A stretch of 64,000 nucleotides of DNA from Azospirillum sp. B510 (GTDB taxonomy: Bacteria; Pseudomonadota; Alphaproteobacteria; Azospirillales; Azospirillaceae), in assembly GCF_000010725.1 (NCBI RefSeq), contig NC_013855.1, forward strand, positions 905,001 to 969,000, given 5' to 3'. The notes under the pieces are model-generated. The model was not told the origin of the DNA. It saw only the letters and a list, made by a program, of their open reading frames with translations, and searched no databases. Every line of letters starts with the position of its first letter. Position 1 is the first letter of the stretch. Both the position numbers and the translations under genes were made by a program. This document shows, in pieces, positions 35,835 through 45,333 of this stretch.

Positions 35835-37006
35835 CCAGAGCCGGAAACTTCTGACTCGCCGGGTCTGTGGCTTGCGGTTCAGCGCCGGTAGTGATTCCCT
35901 GTGCCAGGTCTCACCATTGAGCGAAGCACAGCCATGTCCGCCCTGCCGATCCGCCCCGACCTGAGCTCGGAAGACCTGCGCCGCCTCGCCCGCGGCGAGA
36001 GCGATGGGCGGGTGTGCCGGCGCCTGCTGGCGATCGCCATGGCGCTGGACGGCGTCAGCCGGGCGGAAGCGGCGCGGCAAGCCGGCATGGACCGGCAAGC
36101 GCTGCGCGACTGGGTCGTGCGCTACAACGCCGAAGGGGTGGACGGCTTGCGGGATCGGGCGCGCTGCGGCCGGCCGCCGCTGCTCGCCGACGCCCTGGAG
36201 CCGGAATTGGCTGACCTGATCGCCGCCGGCCCCGAGGTCGAACGGGACGGCGTCGTCGAGTACCGGGTTCGCCACATCCGCGACTTGGCCCTGCGGCATT
36301 TCGGGGCGGACTACAGCCGCACCGGCATGCAGGACCGCTTGCACCGCATGAAGCTGTCCTTCCTGACGCCGCGCCCGATCCATCCCAAGGCCGACGCACC
36401 GGCCCAGGAGGCGTTTAAAAAAACTTCGCCGAACGCCTCGCCGCCATCGGAGAGGACCACCCCGAGGCGAGCGCCGTGGAGGTCTGGTTCCAGGACGAGG
36501 CCCGCATCGGCCAGAAAGGCACCCTGACCCGGCGCTGGGCGCCGCGCGGCAGCCGGCCGCGCGCCGTGCGCGATCATCGTTTCAAGTCGGCCTATCTCTT
36601 CGGCGCGGTCTGTCCTGAGCGCGACACCGGAGCCGCCATCGTCATGACGCGCGCCAACACCGAGGCGATGAACCTCATGCTGGAGGAGATCAGCCGCACC
36701 GTCACCCCCGGCGCCCATGCCGCCGTGGTGATCGACGGGGCGGGATGGCACACCAGCGGCGATCTCGCCGTGCCGGCCAACATCACCCTCGTGCCGCTCC
36801 CGCCCTACAGCCCGGAACTCAACGCCATCGAAAGGCTCTGGCAGGTCATGCGCGACACCCTGCTGTCCCACCGGCTCTTCACCGACCTCAACGCCATCCT
36901 CGACGTCTGCTGTCGCGTCTGGAACCGCATCCTCGCCGAACCCGGCCGCATCCGCTCCACATGCGGTTACCCGTGGGCCTTACAGGTCAAAATTTAACGG
37001 CTTTGG
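35835..37006 (+). mobile_element. IS630-family insertion sequence in tnsA, TA target
   Basis: The element is 1172 bp. The left end reads CCAGAGCCGGAAACTTCTGAC and the reverse-complemented right end CCAAAGCCGTTAAATTTTGAC; only the first 20 bases or so pair. Each end is flanked by TA (35833-35834, 37007-37008), the duplication made by IS630/Tc1-type elements. Confidence 0.88.
35934..36997 (+). CDS. IS630-family transposase, two frames joined by -1 frameshift
   Basis: The first frame (from ATG 35934) encodes the helix-turn-helix part (RRLLAIAMALDGVSRAEAAR) up to AQEAFKK. The second frame (ending 36997) encodes the DDE part: Asp in VWFQDEARIGQKG, Asp in VVIDGAGWH and Glu in LPPYSPELNAIERLW. The switch is at GCGTTTAAAAAAAC (seven A at 36417-36423), a classical slippery run for -1 programmed frameshifting. 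The fusion gives about 354 aa. Both frames are otherwise open, so the element may be functional. Confidence 0.88.
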
Positions 37007-37424
37007 TATGACACCGGTCTCCGCCATCCTCTGGGTCCATCAATACGGCTATCTCGACAATTTGAGCCAGCCTTATCCCGGCTATTTCGAAGAAAAGGCC
37101 CGTCTGTTCTTGCGGGAAGTAGAATTCCAGCCAAGCGGATTGTCCCTTCGGCAGTACTGCCAGGACATGGACGACCTGCTGGATTTGGAGACTGGAATGG
37201 CTCTGTTCCTGACACACCACCTGCTCGCCACCAAACGCCTGCGCTGCGACATGCGCGAACCACTCGACAACACGGTATCGCTCGATGTCAGGCGACCGCC
37301 TTCCACTTCTTCGCCCAAACCAGGAGGGTGATCAGGCCGGTCCGCTGTTGGTCGATGGAATCCTTGACCCAATTCACGGAGGATTCACAGCCGGCGGATA
37401 AGGCCGTGTCGAGCGGAGAATGCC

Positions 37425-38339
37425 CTAAACACCAAGTTCGTTCTTCACGTCATTGGCGCGATAAACATGCCGGATCGCCTCCAGCATCATTACAATCTCT
37501 GGAGATAGATCATTGTTCCGATAACTCATGAAAAGCGGTGAGAGCGCCTGTTCTTCTTGTATTTCACGATACTCGACCTTGTCCCGGCGCAGGTGCCGAA
37601 CGGATGCCGTGACCAAGCTGACCCCGACGTCCGCCGCCACCAACCCCAAAGCTGTCTGGACATCCCGCACCTCCAGAATGGCATCCGGCTTCAGTCCACG
37701 GGCCCGATAGAGGGCGAGAACCTGATCTGCGAAGCTCGGCCGCGGCGACTTTGGATAAACAACCAGTGTCCCCGACGCCAAGTCGTCAAGACGCAAGGGG
37801 CGCTGCTGCTCCAGCAGCGGATGGCCCGACGGAATGGCGGCGATAATCGCCTCATAGCGCAGCAGGGTGCGCGTGATGGCCGGATCCTCCAGCGGAATGC
37901 GGCCGAAGCCGACGTCGATGCGCCCATCTTTGAGCGCCGCGACCTGCTCCACCGTCGTCAGTTCCACCAGCGAGACCTCCACATCCGGACGGATCGAGCG
38001 ATACCGGCGGATCATCTCCGGCAGCCAGCCATACAGGGTCGATGCCACGAAGCCGATGGTGAAGCGGCTGTGTTCGGCATGCCGCAGGCGGCGGGCCAGC
38101 GCCTTGATCTCGTCCACCCGCTCCAGCACCTGGACCGCCTGTTCGTAGATCAGCCGGCCCGCCTCCGTCAGACGCAGGGGACGGCTGTCCCGTTCGATGA
38201 GCTGAAGGCCAAGCTCCTCCTCCAACTGCTGGATTTGCCGGCTCAGCGGCGGCTGCGCCATGTTCAGACGCTCCGCCGCGCGTGTGAAGTTCCGCTCGGC
38301 CACGACCGCCAGGAAGTAGCGCAGGTGGCGAAGTTCCAT
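37425..38339 (-). CDS. benM: LysR-family activator of benzoate genes (BenM/CatM-like)
   Basis: 304 aa. The N-terminal MELRHLRYFLAVVAERNFTRAAERLNMAQPPLSRQIQQLE is the signature of the BenM/CatM/CatR branch of LysR proteins. The effector domain includes GFVASTLYGWLPEMIRRYR and VGFGRIPLEDPAI, close to BenM. In Acinetobacter BenM responds to benzoate and cis,cis-muconate. It is divergent from benA, with an ATAC-N7-GTAT site in between. I start at 38339, at the conserved MELRHLRYF. Confidence 0.88.
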   Translation of the reverse strand: MELRHLRYFLAVVAERNFTRAAERLNMAQPPLSRQIQQLEEELGLQLIERDSRPLRLTEAGRLIYEQAVQVLERVDEIKALARRLRHAEHSRFTIGFVASTLYGWLPEMIRRYRSIRPDVEVSLVELTTVEQVAALKDGRIDVGFGRIPLEDPAITRTLLRYEAIIAAIPSGHPLLEQQRPLRLDDLASGTLVVYPKSPRPSFADQVLALYRARGLKPDAILEVRDVQTALGLVAADVGVSLVTASVRHLRRDKVEYREIQEEQALSPLFMSYRNNDLSPEIVMMLEAIRHVYRANDVKNELGV

Positions 38340-38398
38340 GGGCCGGCCTCTTCGGTGTTTGGACGCTGCGGGCATGGGGTGAGTTGCCGCAGCGCGTC

Positions 38399-38413
38399 AT
38401 ACCTGCATGGTAT
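38399..38413. promoter_or_regulatory. ATAC-N7-GTAT, BenM/CatM-type operator
   Basis: The sequence ATACCTGCATGGTAT is a perfect match to the ATAC-N7-GTAT consensus bound by BenM and CatM. It lies 60 bp upstream of benM and 186 bp upstream of benA. A half-matching ATAC (38441-38444, followed after 7 bp by AACG) could be a second, weaker site. Confidence 0.75.
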
Positions 38414-38598
38414 CAAACCAGACCAACACAGTCTTTCACAATACGCCCGGCAACGGATAGCTTGGCTTTGCAACAAAATCTTCCCGAAGACATCGAAACG
38501 GCGCGCCGACCCGCGCGGCGGCCCCGGCCGCCGTCCGCGACGCCGGCCACCGAACGGCTGCCACCGCTCATCGCCCCCTTCTTGTGGAGACCAGGATC

Positions 38599-39957
38599 AT
38601 GACCGCCGACCTGTTGGCACGTCTGGACGACGCCGTCGTCGAGGATAAGGAGCGAGGACTCTATCGCTGTCGGCGCGACATCTTCACCGACCCGGAGTTG
38701 TTCGAGCTGGAGATGACGCACATCTTCGAAGGGAACTGGATCTATCTCGCCCACGAAAGTCAGATTCCCAACAGGAACGACTATTTCACCACCTTCATCG
38801 GCCGGCAGCCGATCGTCATCGCCCGCAACAAGGACAACGAACTCAACGCCTTCATCAACACGTGCAGCCACCGCGGCGCCATGCTGTGCCGGCACAAGCG
38901 CGGCAACAAGGCGACCTACACCTGCCCGTTCCATGGCTGGACCTTCAACAATTCCGGAAAGCTGCTGAAGGTCAAGGATCCCGACAGCGCTGGCTATCCC
39001 GAAAGCTTCAACCGCGAGGGATCGCACAATCTGACCAAGGTCGCCCGCTTCGACTCCTACCGCGGTTTCCTGTTCGGCAGCCTGAACGCCGACGTGGTTC
39101 CACTGGTCGAGCATCTGGGCGAGGCGGCGAAGATCATCGACATGATCGTCGACCAGTCGCCGGACGGGTTGGAGGTGCTGCGCGGTTCCTCGACCTACAT
39201 CTATGACGGCAACTGGAAGCTCCAGACAGAGAATGGCGCCGACGGCTACCACGTCACCGCCGTCCACTGGAACTATGCGGCGACCACCAACCACCGCAAG
39301 ATGGCCGCCGCCGGCGACAGCGTGCGGGCGATGGATGCCGGAAGCTGGGCCAAGCAAGGCGGCGGCTTCTATTCCTTCGAGAACGGGCATCTGCTGCTGT
39401 GGACCCGCTGGGCCAATCCCGAGGACCGGCCGCTGTACGAGCGCCGGGACGAGCTGGCGGCCCAGTTCGGCGCCGAGCGGGCCGACTGGATGATCGGCAA
39501 TTCGCGCAACCTGTGCCTCTATCCCAACGTCTATCTGATGGATCAGTTCAGCTCGCAGATCCGCACCTACCGGCCGCTGTCCGTCGACAAGACCGAGGTG
39601 ACGATCTATTGCATCGCGCCGAAGAACGAAAGCGCCCAGGCCCGCGCCCGCCGCATCCGGCAATATGAGGATTTCTTCAACGCCAGCGGCATGGCGACCC
39701 CCGACGACCTGGAGGAGTTCCGCTCCTGCCAGACCGGCTATCTGGCTGGCGCCGCCCCGTGGAACGACCTGTCGCGCGGGGCGGCCCATTGGGTGGAGGG
39801 GGCCGACGAGGCCGCAAAGGCCATCGACCTGCACCCGCTGATGAGCGGCGTGCGCACCGAGGACGAGGGGCTGTTCGTCGTCCAGCATCAGCATTGGCTC
39901 GACACCATGCGCCGCGCCGCAGCGGATCCGTCCGGCGCTCCGCGGACGCAGGGTTGA
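38599..39957 (+). CDS. benA: Benzoate 1,2-dioxygenase, large (alpha) subunit
   Basis: 452 aa. The Rieske [2Fe-2S] ligands are in [20 protein letters not shown] followed by CPFHGW. The catalytic mononuclear iron region is at [19 protein letters not shown] (Asp/His ligands). The sequence follows Acinetobacter/Pseudomonas BenA closely in several blocks ([40 protein letters not shown]). It cis-dihydroxylates benzoate using electrons from BenC. An ATG 5 codons upstream is an alternative start. First gene of benABCDK. Confidence 0.96.
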   Translation: MTADLLARLDDAVVEDKERGLYRCRRDIFTDPELFELEMTHIFEGNWIYLAHESQIPNRNDYFTTFIGRQPIVIARNKDNELNAFINTCSHRGAMLCRHKRGNKATYTCPFHGWTFNNSGKLLKVKDPDSAGYPESFNREGSHNLTKVARFDSYRGFLFGSLNADVVPLVEHLGEAAKIIDMIVDQSPDGLEVLRGSSTYIYDGNWKLQTENGADGYHVTAVHWNYAATTNHRKMAAAGDSVRAMDAGSWAKQGGGFYSFENGHLLLWTRWANPEDRPLYERRDELAAQFGAERADWMIGNSRNLCLYPNVYLMDQFSSQIRTYRPLSVDKTEVTIYCIAPKNESAQARARRIRQYEDFFNASGMATPDDLEEFRSCQTGYLAGAAPWNDLSRGAAHWVEGADEAAKAIDLHPLMSGVRTEDEGLFVVQHQHWLDTMRRAAADPSGAPRTQG

Positions 39958-39971
39958 GGGAGGGCAGATTC

Positions 39972-40463
39972 ATGACCATCACCTTCGACTCCCTGCAAGC
40001 TTTTCTTCACCGCGAAGCGCGCCTGCTCGACGAGAAGCAGTGGGACGAGTGGCTCGGCCTCTACGCCGCCGACGCCGTGTTCTGGATGCCGGCCTGGGAC
40101 GATGACGGCGCCCTGACCACCGATCCGCAGCGGGAAATCTCGCTGATCTACTACGGCAACCGCGGCGGTCTGGAGGATCGCGTCTTCCGCATCAAGACCG
40201 AACGGTCGAGCGCCACCAGCCTGCCGGAGCCGCGCACCTCCCACAACATCAGCAACCTCGAAGTGCTGGAGCAAGCCGGCGGCCTGTGCAAGCTCCGCTT
40301 CAACTGGTTCACGCTGAGCTTCCGCTACAAGACGACCGACAGCTATTTCGGCACGTCCTTCTACACGCTGGATGTTTCGGGCGAGACGCCGCTGATCAAG
40401 GAAAAGACGGTGGTTCTGAAGAACGACTACATCCACCACGTCATTGACATCTATCACATCTGA
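39972..40463 (+). CDS. benB: Benzoate 1,2-dioxygenase, small (beta) subunit
   Basis: 163 aa, normal for the ring-hydroxylating beta subunit family. Motifs REARLLDEKQWDEWLGLYAA, FWMPAWDDDG and RTSHNISNLEVLE match BenB/XylY. It packs with BenA in an alpha3beta3 oxygenase and is mainly structural. GAGGGAGGG precedes the ATG, 14 bp after benA. Confidence 0.95.
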   Translation: MTITFDSLQAFLHREARLLDEKQWDEWLGLYAADAVFWMPAWDDDGALTTDPQREISLIYYGNRGGLEDRVFRIKTERSSATSLPEPRTSHNISNLEVLEQAGGLCKLRFNWFTLSFRYKTTDSYFGTSFYTLDVSGETPLIKEKTVVLKNDYIHHVIDIYHI

Positions 40464-40578
40464 TCGGCCACATCTGATCGGCCGCACCCGATCAGCCATC
40501 ACCGGCTCCGATCAGCCAGGACCGCAGAAAACCGGCCCGGCATGCCCGATCATGCCCGCCGGGCCGGGGAGACCAGCC

Positions 40579-41604
40579 ATGAGCTTTCAAATCGCTCTGA
40601 CCTTCGAGGACGGGCCGACCCGTTTCATCGAAGCCCATCCCGGCGAGACGGTGGCAGACGCCGCCTATCGCCAGGGCATCAACATTCCGCTGGATTGCCG
40701 CGACGGCGCCTGCGGCACCTGCAAGAGTTTCTGCGAGGCCGGACGCTATGACGGCGGCTCCTACATCGAGGATGCACTATCCGAAGCGGAGGCGGCGGAA
40801 GGCTATTGCCTGACCTGCCAGATGCGCCCGGCATCGGACCTGGCGCTGCGCATCGCCGCCTCGTCGGATCTGTGCAAGACCAAGGCGATGGCCGTCACCG
40901 CCGAATTGGTGTCGGTCGAACGCCTGTCCGACAGTGCCCTCTCCCTCGCGCTGCGGCTGGAGGGAGGCGCCCGGCTGTCCTTCCTGCCCGGCCAGTACGT
41001 CAATATCGAGGTCCCCGGCAGTGGGCAGACGCGCTCCTATTCCTTCAGCTCGCCGCCCGGGGCGGAGGTGGCGACCTTCCTGATCCGCAATGTTCCGGGC
41101 GGGCTGATGAGCGGCTATCTGACCGGGCGGGCCAAACCGGGCGACCGGCTGACCCTGACCGGCCCGCTCGGCAGCTTCTATCTGCGCGACCTGCGGCGGC
41201 CGGTGCTGATGCTGGCCGGCGGAACCGGGCTGGCGCCCTTCCTGTCGATGCTGGGCCGCATCGCGGCGATGGAGGGCGGCAGTCCCCAGCCGATCCATCT
41301 CGTCTACGGCGTCACGCTGGACCGCGATCTGGTGGAGGTTGAGACCCTGCGACGCCTTGCCGACCGCTGCCCCGGCTTTACCTTCGCCACCTGCGTGGCC
41401 GATCCGGACAGCCGCCATCAGCTGAAGGGCTACGTCACCCACCATCTCCGGCCCGAGCATCTGAACGGCGGCGACGTGGATGTCTATCTCTGCGGCCCGC
41501 CGCCGATGGTGGAGGCGGTGCGCGGTCATTTCCGCGACCAGGGGATCACCCCGGCCAGCTTCCATTACGAAAAGTTCAGCGCCAGCGAGGGGACCGGCCG
41601 ATGA
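40579..41604 (+). CDS. benC: Benzoate dioxygenase electron-transfer reductase
   Basis: 341 aa. An N-terminal plant-type [2Fe-2S] ferredoxin domain (CRDGACGTCKSFCEAG ... CLTCQ) is followed by an FAD domain (RSYSFSSPPG) and an NAD domain (LAGGTGLAPFLSML, then DVYLCGPPPMVEAVR). It passes electrons from NADH to the Rieske centre of BenA. The ATG at 40579 has GGGGAGA upstream. The 3' end overlaps benD by 4 bp. Confidence 0.95.
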   Translation: MSFQIALTFEDGPTRFIEAHPGETVADAAYRQGINIPLDCRDGACGTCKSFCEAGRYDGGSYIEDALSEAEAAEGYCLTCQMRPASDLALRIAASSDLCKTKAMAVTAELVSVERLSDSALSLALRLEGGARLSFLPGQYVNIEVPGSGQTRSYSFSSPPGAEVATFLIRNVPGGLMSGYLTGRAKPGDRLTLTGPLGSFYLRDLRRPVLMLAGGTGLAPFLSMLGRIAAMEGGSPQPIHLVYGVTLDRDLVEVETLRRLADRCPGFTFATCVADPDSRHQLKGYVTHHLRPEHLNGGDVDVYLCGPPPMVEAVRGHFRDQGITPASFHYEKFSASEGTGR

Positions 41605-42386
41605 CCACGCATGGACGGTTCGAGGATCGGGTGATGATCGTCACCGGCGCCGCCCAGGGCATCGGGCGGGCGGTGGCCGCAAGAGCGGCCGGCGAGGGAG
41701 CCAAACTGCTGCTGGTCGACCGCTCCGATCTGGTGCACGGGGTGGCGGAGGAGTTGGTGGGCCGGGGAGCGTCGGCGTTGTCGCTCACCGCCGATCTGGA
41801 AAGCTATGCCGGTGCCCAGGCGATGGTCGACGCCGCGCTGGAGGCGTTCGGGCGCATCGACATCTCGGTCCACAATGTCGGCGGCACCATCTGGATGAAG
41901 CCCTTCTGGGAATACCGGGAGGAGGAGATGGTGAAGGAGATCGGCCGATCCCTGTGGCCGACCCTGTGGTCCTGCCGCGCGGTGATCCCCGTCATGATCG
42001 CGCAGGGGCGTGGCAGCATCGTCAATGTCGGCAGCAACGCCACCCGCGGAATTTACCGCGTCCCCTACTCCGCCGCGAAGGGCGGCGTGCATGCGATGAC
42101 CGCCTGCATGGCGATGGAGCTGGCCGACAAGGGCGTGCGGGTCAACGCCGTCTCCCCCGGCGCGGTCAACAACGGCGAGCGGGCGATTCCGCGCAATCCA
42201 AAGCCGATGAGCGAGCAGGAGACGGTCTGGCAGCGCGAGACCTACGGGCAGGTGATGCGCGACACGCCGATGGGGCGCATGGGCACCCAGGACGAGATTG
42301 CCGCCGCCATCTGCTTCTTCGCGTCGGACGAGGCCTCCTACATCACCGGCCAGACCTGTTTCGTCGCCGGCGGCAGCATCGGCTGA
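41601..42386 (+). CDS. benD: 1,6-dihydroxycyclohexa-2,4-diene-1-carboxylate dehydrogenase
   Basis: 261 aa classical short-chain dehydrogenase. NAD-binding motif TGAAQGIGRAVAARAA, NNAG-type segment as VHNVGGTIWMKPFW (as in BenD), catalytic Ser in VNVGSNATRG and YxxxK in PYSAAKGG. It oxidises and decarboxylates the benzoate diol to catechol. Start overlaps benC by 4 bp. Confidence 0.94.
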   Translation: MTTHGRFEDRVMIVTGAAQGIGRAVAARAAGEGAKLLLVDRSDLVHGVAEELVGRGASALSLTADLESYAGAQAMVDAALEAFGRIDISVHNVGGTIWMKPFWEYREEEMVKEIGRSLWPTLWSCRAVIPVMIAQGRGSIVNVGSNATRGIYRVPYSAAKGGVHAMTACMAMELADKGVRVNAVSPGAVNNGERAIPRNPKPMSEQETVWQRETYGQVMRDTPMGRMGTQDEIAAAICFFASDEASYITGQTCFVAGGSIG

Positions 42387-42524
42387 CCGCCGGCCGGGAA
42401 ACTCCGCCACCAAGAAAAACCCCGGAAGACCGCCGAGCGTTCCGACGCGATGGCAGGCGAACCGGGCCGAACCGCGCACCGTTGCGGTCATTTCCGTTCA
42501 TCACATCAACAGGGAGGCAAGCCC

Positions 42525-43925
42525 GTGAATCGATACGACGGGTCACCGACACAACGGGTCATCGACGTCCAGGATTTCATCAATTCCCATCGAGTCTCCG
42601 GCTTCCAGAGCACGCTGATCGCGCTGTGCTTCCTGATCGTCGCCATCGACGGCTTCGACACCGCGGCGATCGGCTTCATCGCCCCGGCGCTCCGCGCCGA
42701 ATGGCAGCTGGCCCCGGCACAACTGGCGCCGCTGTTCGGCGCCGGCCTGTTCGGGCTGATGATCGGCGCCCTCATCTTCGGGCCGCTGGCCGACATGATC
42801 GGGCGCAAGCGCGCGCTGATTCTCACCGTCCTGTTCTTCGGACTGACCAGCCTGGCATCGGCCTGGACAACCAACCTCACCGAGCTGACCGTGCTGCGCT
42901 TCCTGACCGGCATGGGGCTGGGCGGGGCGATGCCGAACGCGATCACCCTGACCTCGGAATTCTGTCCCGACAAGCGCCGATCCTTCCTGACCACCCTGAT
43001 GTTCTGCGGCTTCACGCTCGGCTCGGCGCTGGGCGGGCTGGCGGCGGCGCAGCTGGTGACCGACTATGGCTGGTCGTCGGTGCTGCTGCTGGGAGGACTG
43101 GCGCCGCTGCTGCTGGTGCCGGTGTTGCTGCTGGCCCTGCCGGAATCGGTGCGCTTCCTTGTCCTGCGCAACGCCCCGGCGGAGCGGGTGGCCGCCATCC
43201 TGGCCCGGATCGCGCCGGAGCCCGACCTTGCCGGCGCGCGCTTCGTCGGCGTCCACCGGCCGGCCGGCTCCCCGGTCGGGCAGTTGTTCCAGCCCGGCCT
43301 GATCACCGGCACGCTGCTGCTGTGGTCGACCTTCTTCATGAGCCTGCTGGTCTTTTACCTGCTGTCGAGCTGGCTGCCGACGGTGATCAGCAGCGCCGGG
43401 ATGACCCTGAAGGATGCCTCGCTGATGACCATGATGCTGCAATTGGGCGGCACGGTCGGAGCGCTGGTGATCGGCGCCCTGATGGACCGCCTCGATCCGC
43501 ACAAGGTGCTGGGCGTCGCCTATGCGACCGCCGCGCTGTTCATCGCGCTGATCGGCAGCGCCGCCGCCTCCCCCGCTCTGCTCGCCGCCGCGGTGTTTGG
43601 TGCGGGCTTCTGCCTGGCCGGCGCGCAGGTCGGTGTGAATGCTTTGGCGGCCGGCTTCTACCCAACGGCGAACCGGGCGACCGGAGTGGCCTGGGCCAAC
43701 GCGGTGGGGCGCAGCGGATCGGTTCTCGGGTCGATGGTGGGCGGCACCATCCTGTCCAGCGGTCTCGGCTTGCCGATCGCCTTCGCCATCGTCGGCGTTC
43801 CGGTGATCCTGGCCGGGCTGTTCATGGTCCTGAAGGGCAACCTCGCTCCGCAACCGAGCCATCAGGCCGGCACGGCCCCACCGTCCTTCGCAGCTCGATT
43901 GCCGGCCACGACGGCCATCGACTGA
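42525..43925 (+). CDS. benK: MFS aromatic acid:H+ symporter (BenK/PcaK-like)
   Basis: 466 aa with twelve predicted membrane helices. The family motifs DGFDTAAIGFIAPAL (helix 1, with the functionally important Asp pair region), GPLADMIGRKRAL (loop 2-3) and the long central loop are those of aromatic-acid transporters. It probably imports benzoate. The start is GTG at 42525 with AGGGAGG 7 nt upstream; the frame is open further upstream without coding character. It ends 64 bp before the IS graveyard, so the ben operon survives at a breakpoint. Confidence 0.9.
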   Translation: MNRYDGSPTQRVIDVQDFINSHRVSGFQSTLIALCFLIVAIDGFDTAAIGFIAPALRAEWQLAPAQLAPLFGAGLFGLMIGALIFGPLADMIGRKRALILTVLFFGLTSLASAWTTNLTELTVLRFLTGMGLGGAMPNAITLTSEFCPDKRRSFLTTLMFCGFTLGSALGGLAAAQLVTDYGWSSVLLLGGLAPLLLVPVLLLALPESVRFLVLRNAPAERVAAILARIAPEPDLAGARFVGVHRPAGSPVGQLFQPGLITGTLLLWSTFFMSLLVFYLLSSWLPTVISSAGMTLKDASLMTMMLQLGGTVGALVIGALMDRLDPHKVLGVAYATAALFIALIGSAAASPALLAAAVFGAGFCLAGAQVGVNALAAGFYPTANRATGVAWANAVGRSGSVLGSMVGGTILSSGLGLPIAFAIVGVPVILAGLFMVLKGNLAPQPSHQAGTAPPSFAARLPATTAID

Positions 43926-44888
43926 CACCGGCATGAACTGACAAAGCCGCTGTTCCACGTCGTCATCGGCAGGAACGCCCCGCCCTTTTGAACCGCAGCG
44001 GGATTGTCGGCGGCCATTGTTCGTGAGCCATGCCGCTATGGGCATGGCCTCCCGGTCAGCATAGTAACGTCGCTCGGCTTCTGCTGGCGGAATATTTCCG
44101 ATGGGTTCGAGCAGGCGCCTGTTGTTGAACCAGTCGCCCCATTCGAGGGTGGCCTATTCAACGGCCTCGAAGGATTTCCAAGGTCCTCGCCTGTGGATGA
44201 TCTCGGCCTTGTAGAGCCCGTTGACGGTTTCGGCCAAGGCGTTGTCATAGGAATCGCCGACGCTGCCGACGGAGGGTTCAATGCCAGCCTGGAGCAGACG
44301 CTCGGTGTACTTGATGGACACATATTGACTGCCCCTGTCCGAGTGGTGAACCAGCCCGGATTTGCCGACCGGCCGGCGCTGATGCAGGGCCTGTTCCAGG
44401 GCATCCGGGACGAAACCGGCATCGGCCGTCCGGGAAACCCGCCAGCCAACGATCTTGCAGGCGAAGGCGTCGATGATGAGGGCCACATAGACAAAGCCGT
44501 TCCAGGTGGGGACATAGGTGAAATCGAACAACCATAACGTGTCCATCCGTTCGGCTCGGAACTGCCGGTTCACATGATCCAGAGGACAGGGCAAGCCCTT
44601 GTCCTGAATGGTTGTTTTCACCGGCTTGCCGCGAATGATACCCCGCAGGCCTATCCCGCGCATCAGCCGTCCGACCGTGCAACGGGCCACCTTCCGACCC
44701 TCCCGCTGCAATTGCCGCCATACTTTACGGACCCCATAAACCTGAAAATTCTCGTCAAACACCCGCCGGATGTCGGCTCTCAACCCGGCATCCCGACGGA
44801 CCCGTTCCGGTAGCTTGGCCGGATCGGCCTGACGGGCGACATGCCGGCGCACCCTGGACGGGGCGATCGGCAGCGCTTTGCAGATCGG

Positions 44889-45193
44889 CTTATATGAGGA
44901 GAATCAACGGAAATGTTCGTCAGCTTTTCATTTTATGCTCCTGTAGCGCTATCTGGTATCCACGGCGTGAGCCTGCTTCAATGACGCGGCCCGGAAACCG
45001 GGCCTGATCCAACTTATATACGGTCAGTCGACTGGGGCGACTGCACCAACATCCCGCATGCGGCGGGCAAGGCTCAATTGGGCGAGACCATTCTCAAACC
45101 GCGGCTGTTTGACAGCCATGCCGATCTTCGGTTCGCCCGTACGGGCTCCAGCGGGAAGGTTTTCCCCGGAGAAATTGATGAGCGCTCGGAACG
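44889..45193 (-). ncRNA. Candidate bridge-RNA region of the IS110-type element
   Basis: A 305-bp non-coding stretch between the transposase stop and the IS110 3' end, rich in short palindromes (for example CCCGGAAACCGGG near 45000 and GGTCAGTCGACTGG near 45030). In IS1111-type relatives this is where the bridge RNA is encoded. GCCGATCT at 45120-45127 also occurs in the target just beside the insertion point, as a target-guide would require, but 8 bases is short evidence. Confidence 0.35.
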
Positions 45194-45333
45194 TCAGGCG
45201 GCCTTCAGCACGGCACCTTCAATGACGACGCCCGCACGGGTATATTTCCAAAGCGCGACGAACAGTTTTCGGGCAACGGCGACGATCATCGTCTTCTTGA
45301 GCCGTCCCCCATTCCTAGCCACCTGATCCTTAG

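Larger units (their letters stand above)
35176..37331 (+). mobile_element. Remnant of a Tn7-like transposon at attTn7 (right end plus tnsA relic)
   Basis: The relic runs from the TGT about 23 bp after glmS through the TnsB-like repeats and a broken tnsA. No tnsB, tnsC, tniQ/tnsD or left end can be recognised in the window. The relic's inner limit is therefore unknown; the benzoate genes that follow could be former cargo or simply flanking DNA. Confidence 0.8.
35313..37331 (+). pseudogene. tnsA: tnsA, Tn7-like transposon endonuclease subunit, inactivated
   Basis: The N-terminal domain is read from 35313: YKPWLTVQDVPSSGRVHRVR, then LKTGRQHHLLSDIEW, with the catalytic-region Glu. A TGA at 35526-35528 follows LLFD exactly where the family has Trp (WxDD). 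In the same frame the protein continues as DIREQFPLDRALTQRIAGDL, GIRHPLDPKTKVPLVMTTDL (catalytic-region Asp), ARAIKPAAELSKPRILEKLE and LTERDVPMI. There an IS630 element (35835-37006) interrupts it. Beyond it, 37008-37290 encodes the C-terminal domain (WVHQYGYLDNLSQPYPGYFE, then HHLLATKRLRCDMREPLD), but joining at the TA target leaves a one-base frame offset. TnsA cleaves the 5' donor ends in Tn7 transposition. With a nonsense codon, an insertion and a frame offset, it is dead. Confidence 0.85.

Noticed and set aside
40455..40520. Short imperfect repeats (CATCTGATCGGCC-like) between benB and benC
   Set aside because: Only two close copies plus degenerate ones; too short to call a regulatory array.
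37425..43925. Benzoate genes as proven cargo of the Tn7-like element
   Set aside because: They lie beside the relic, but no left end or matching target duplication was found beyond them, so cargo status cannot be claimed.
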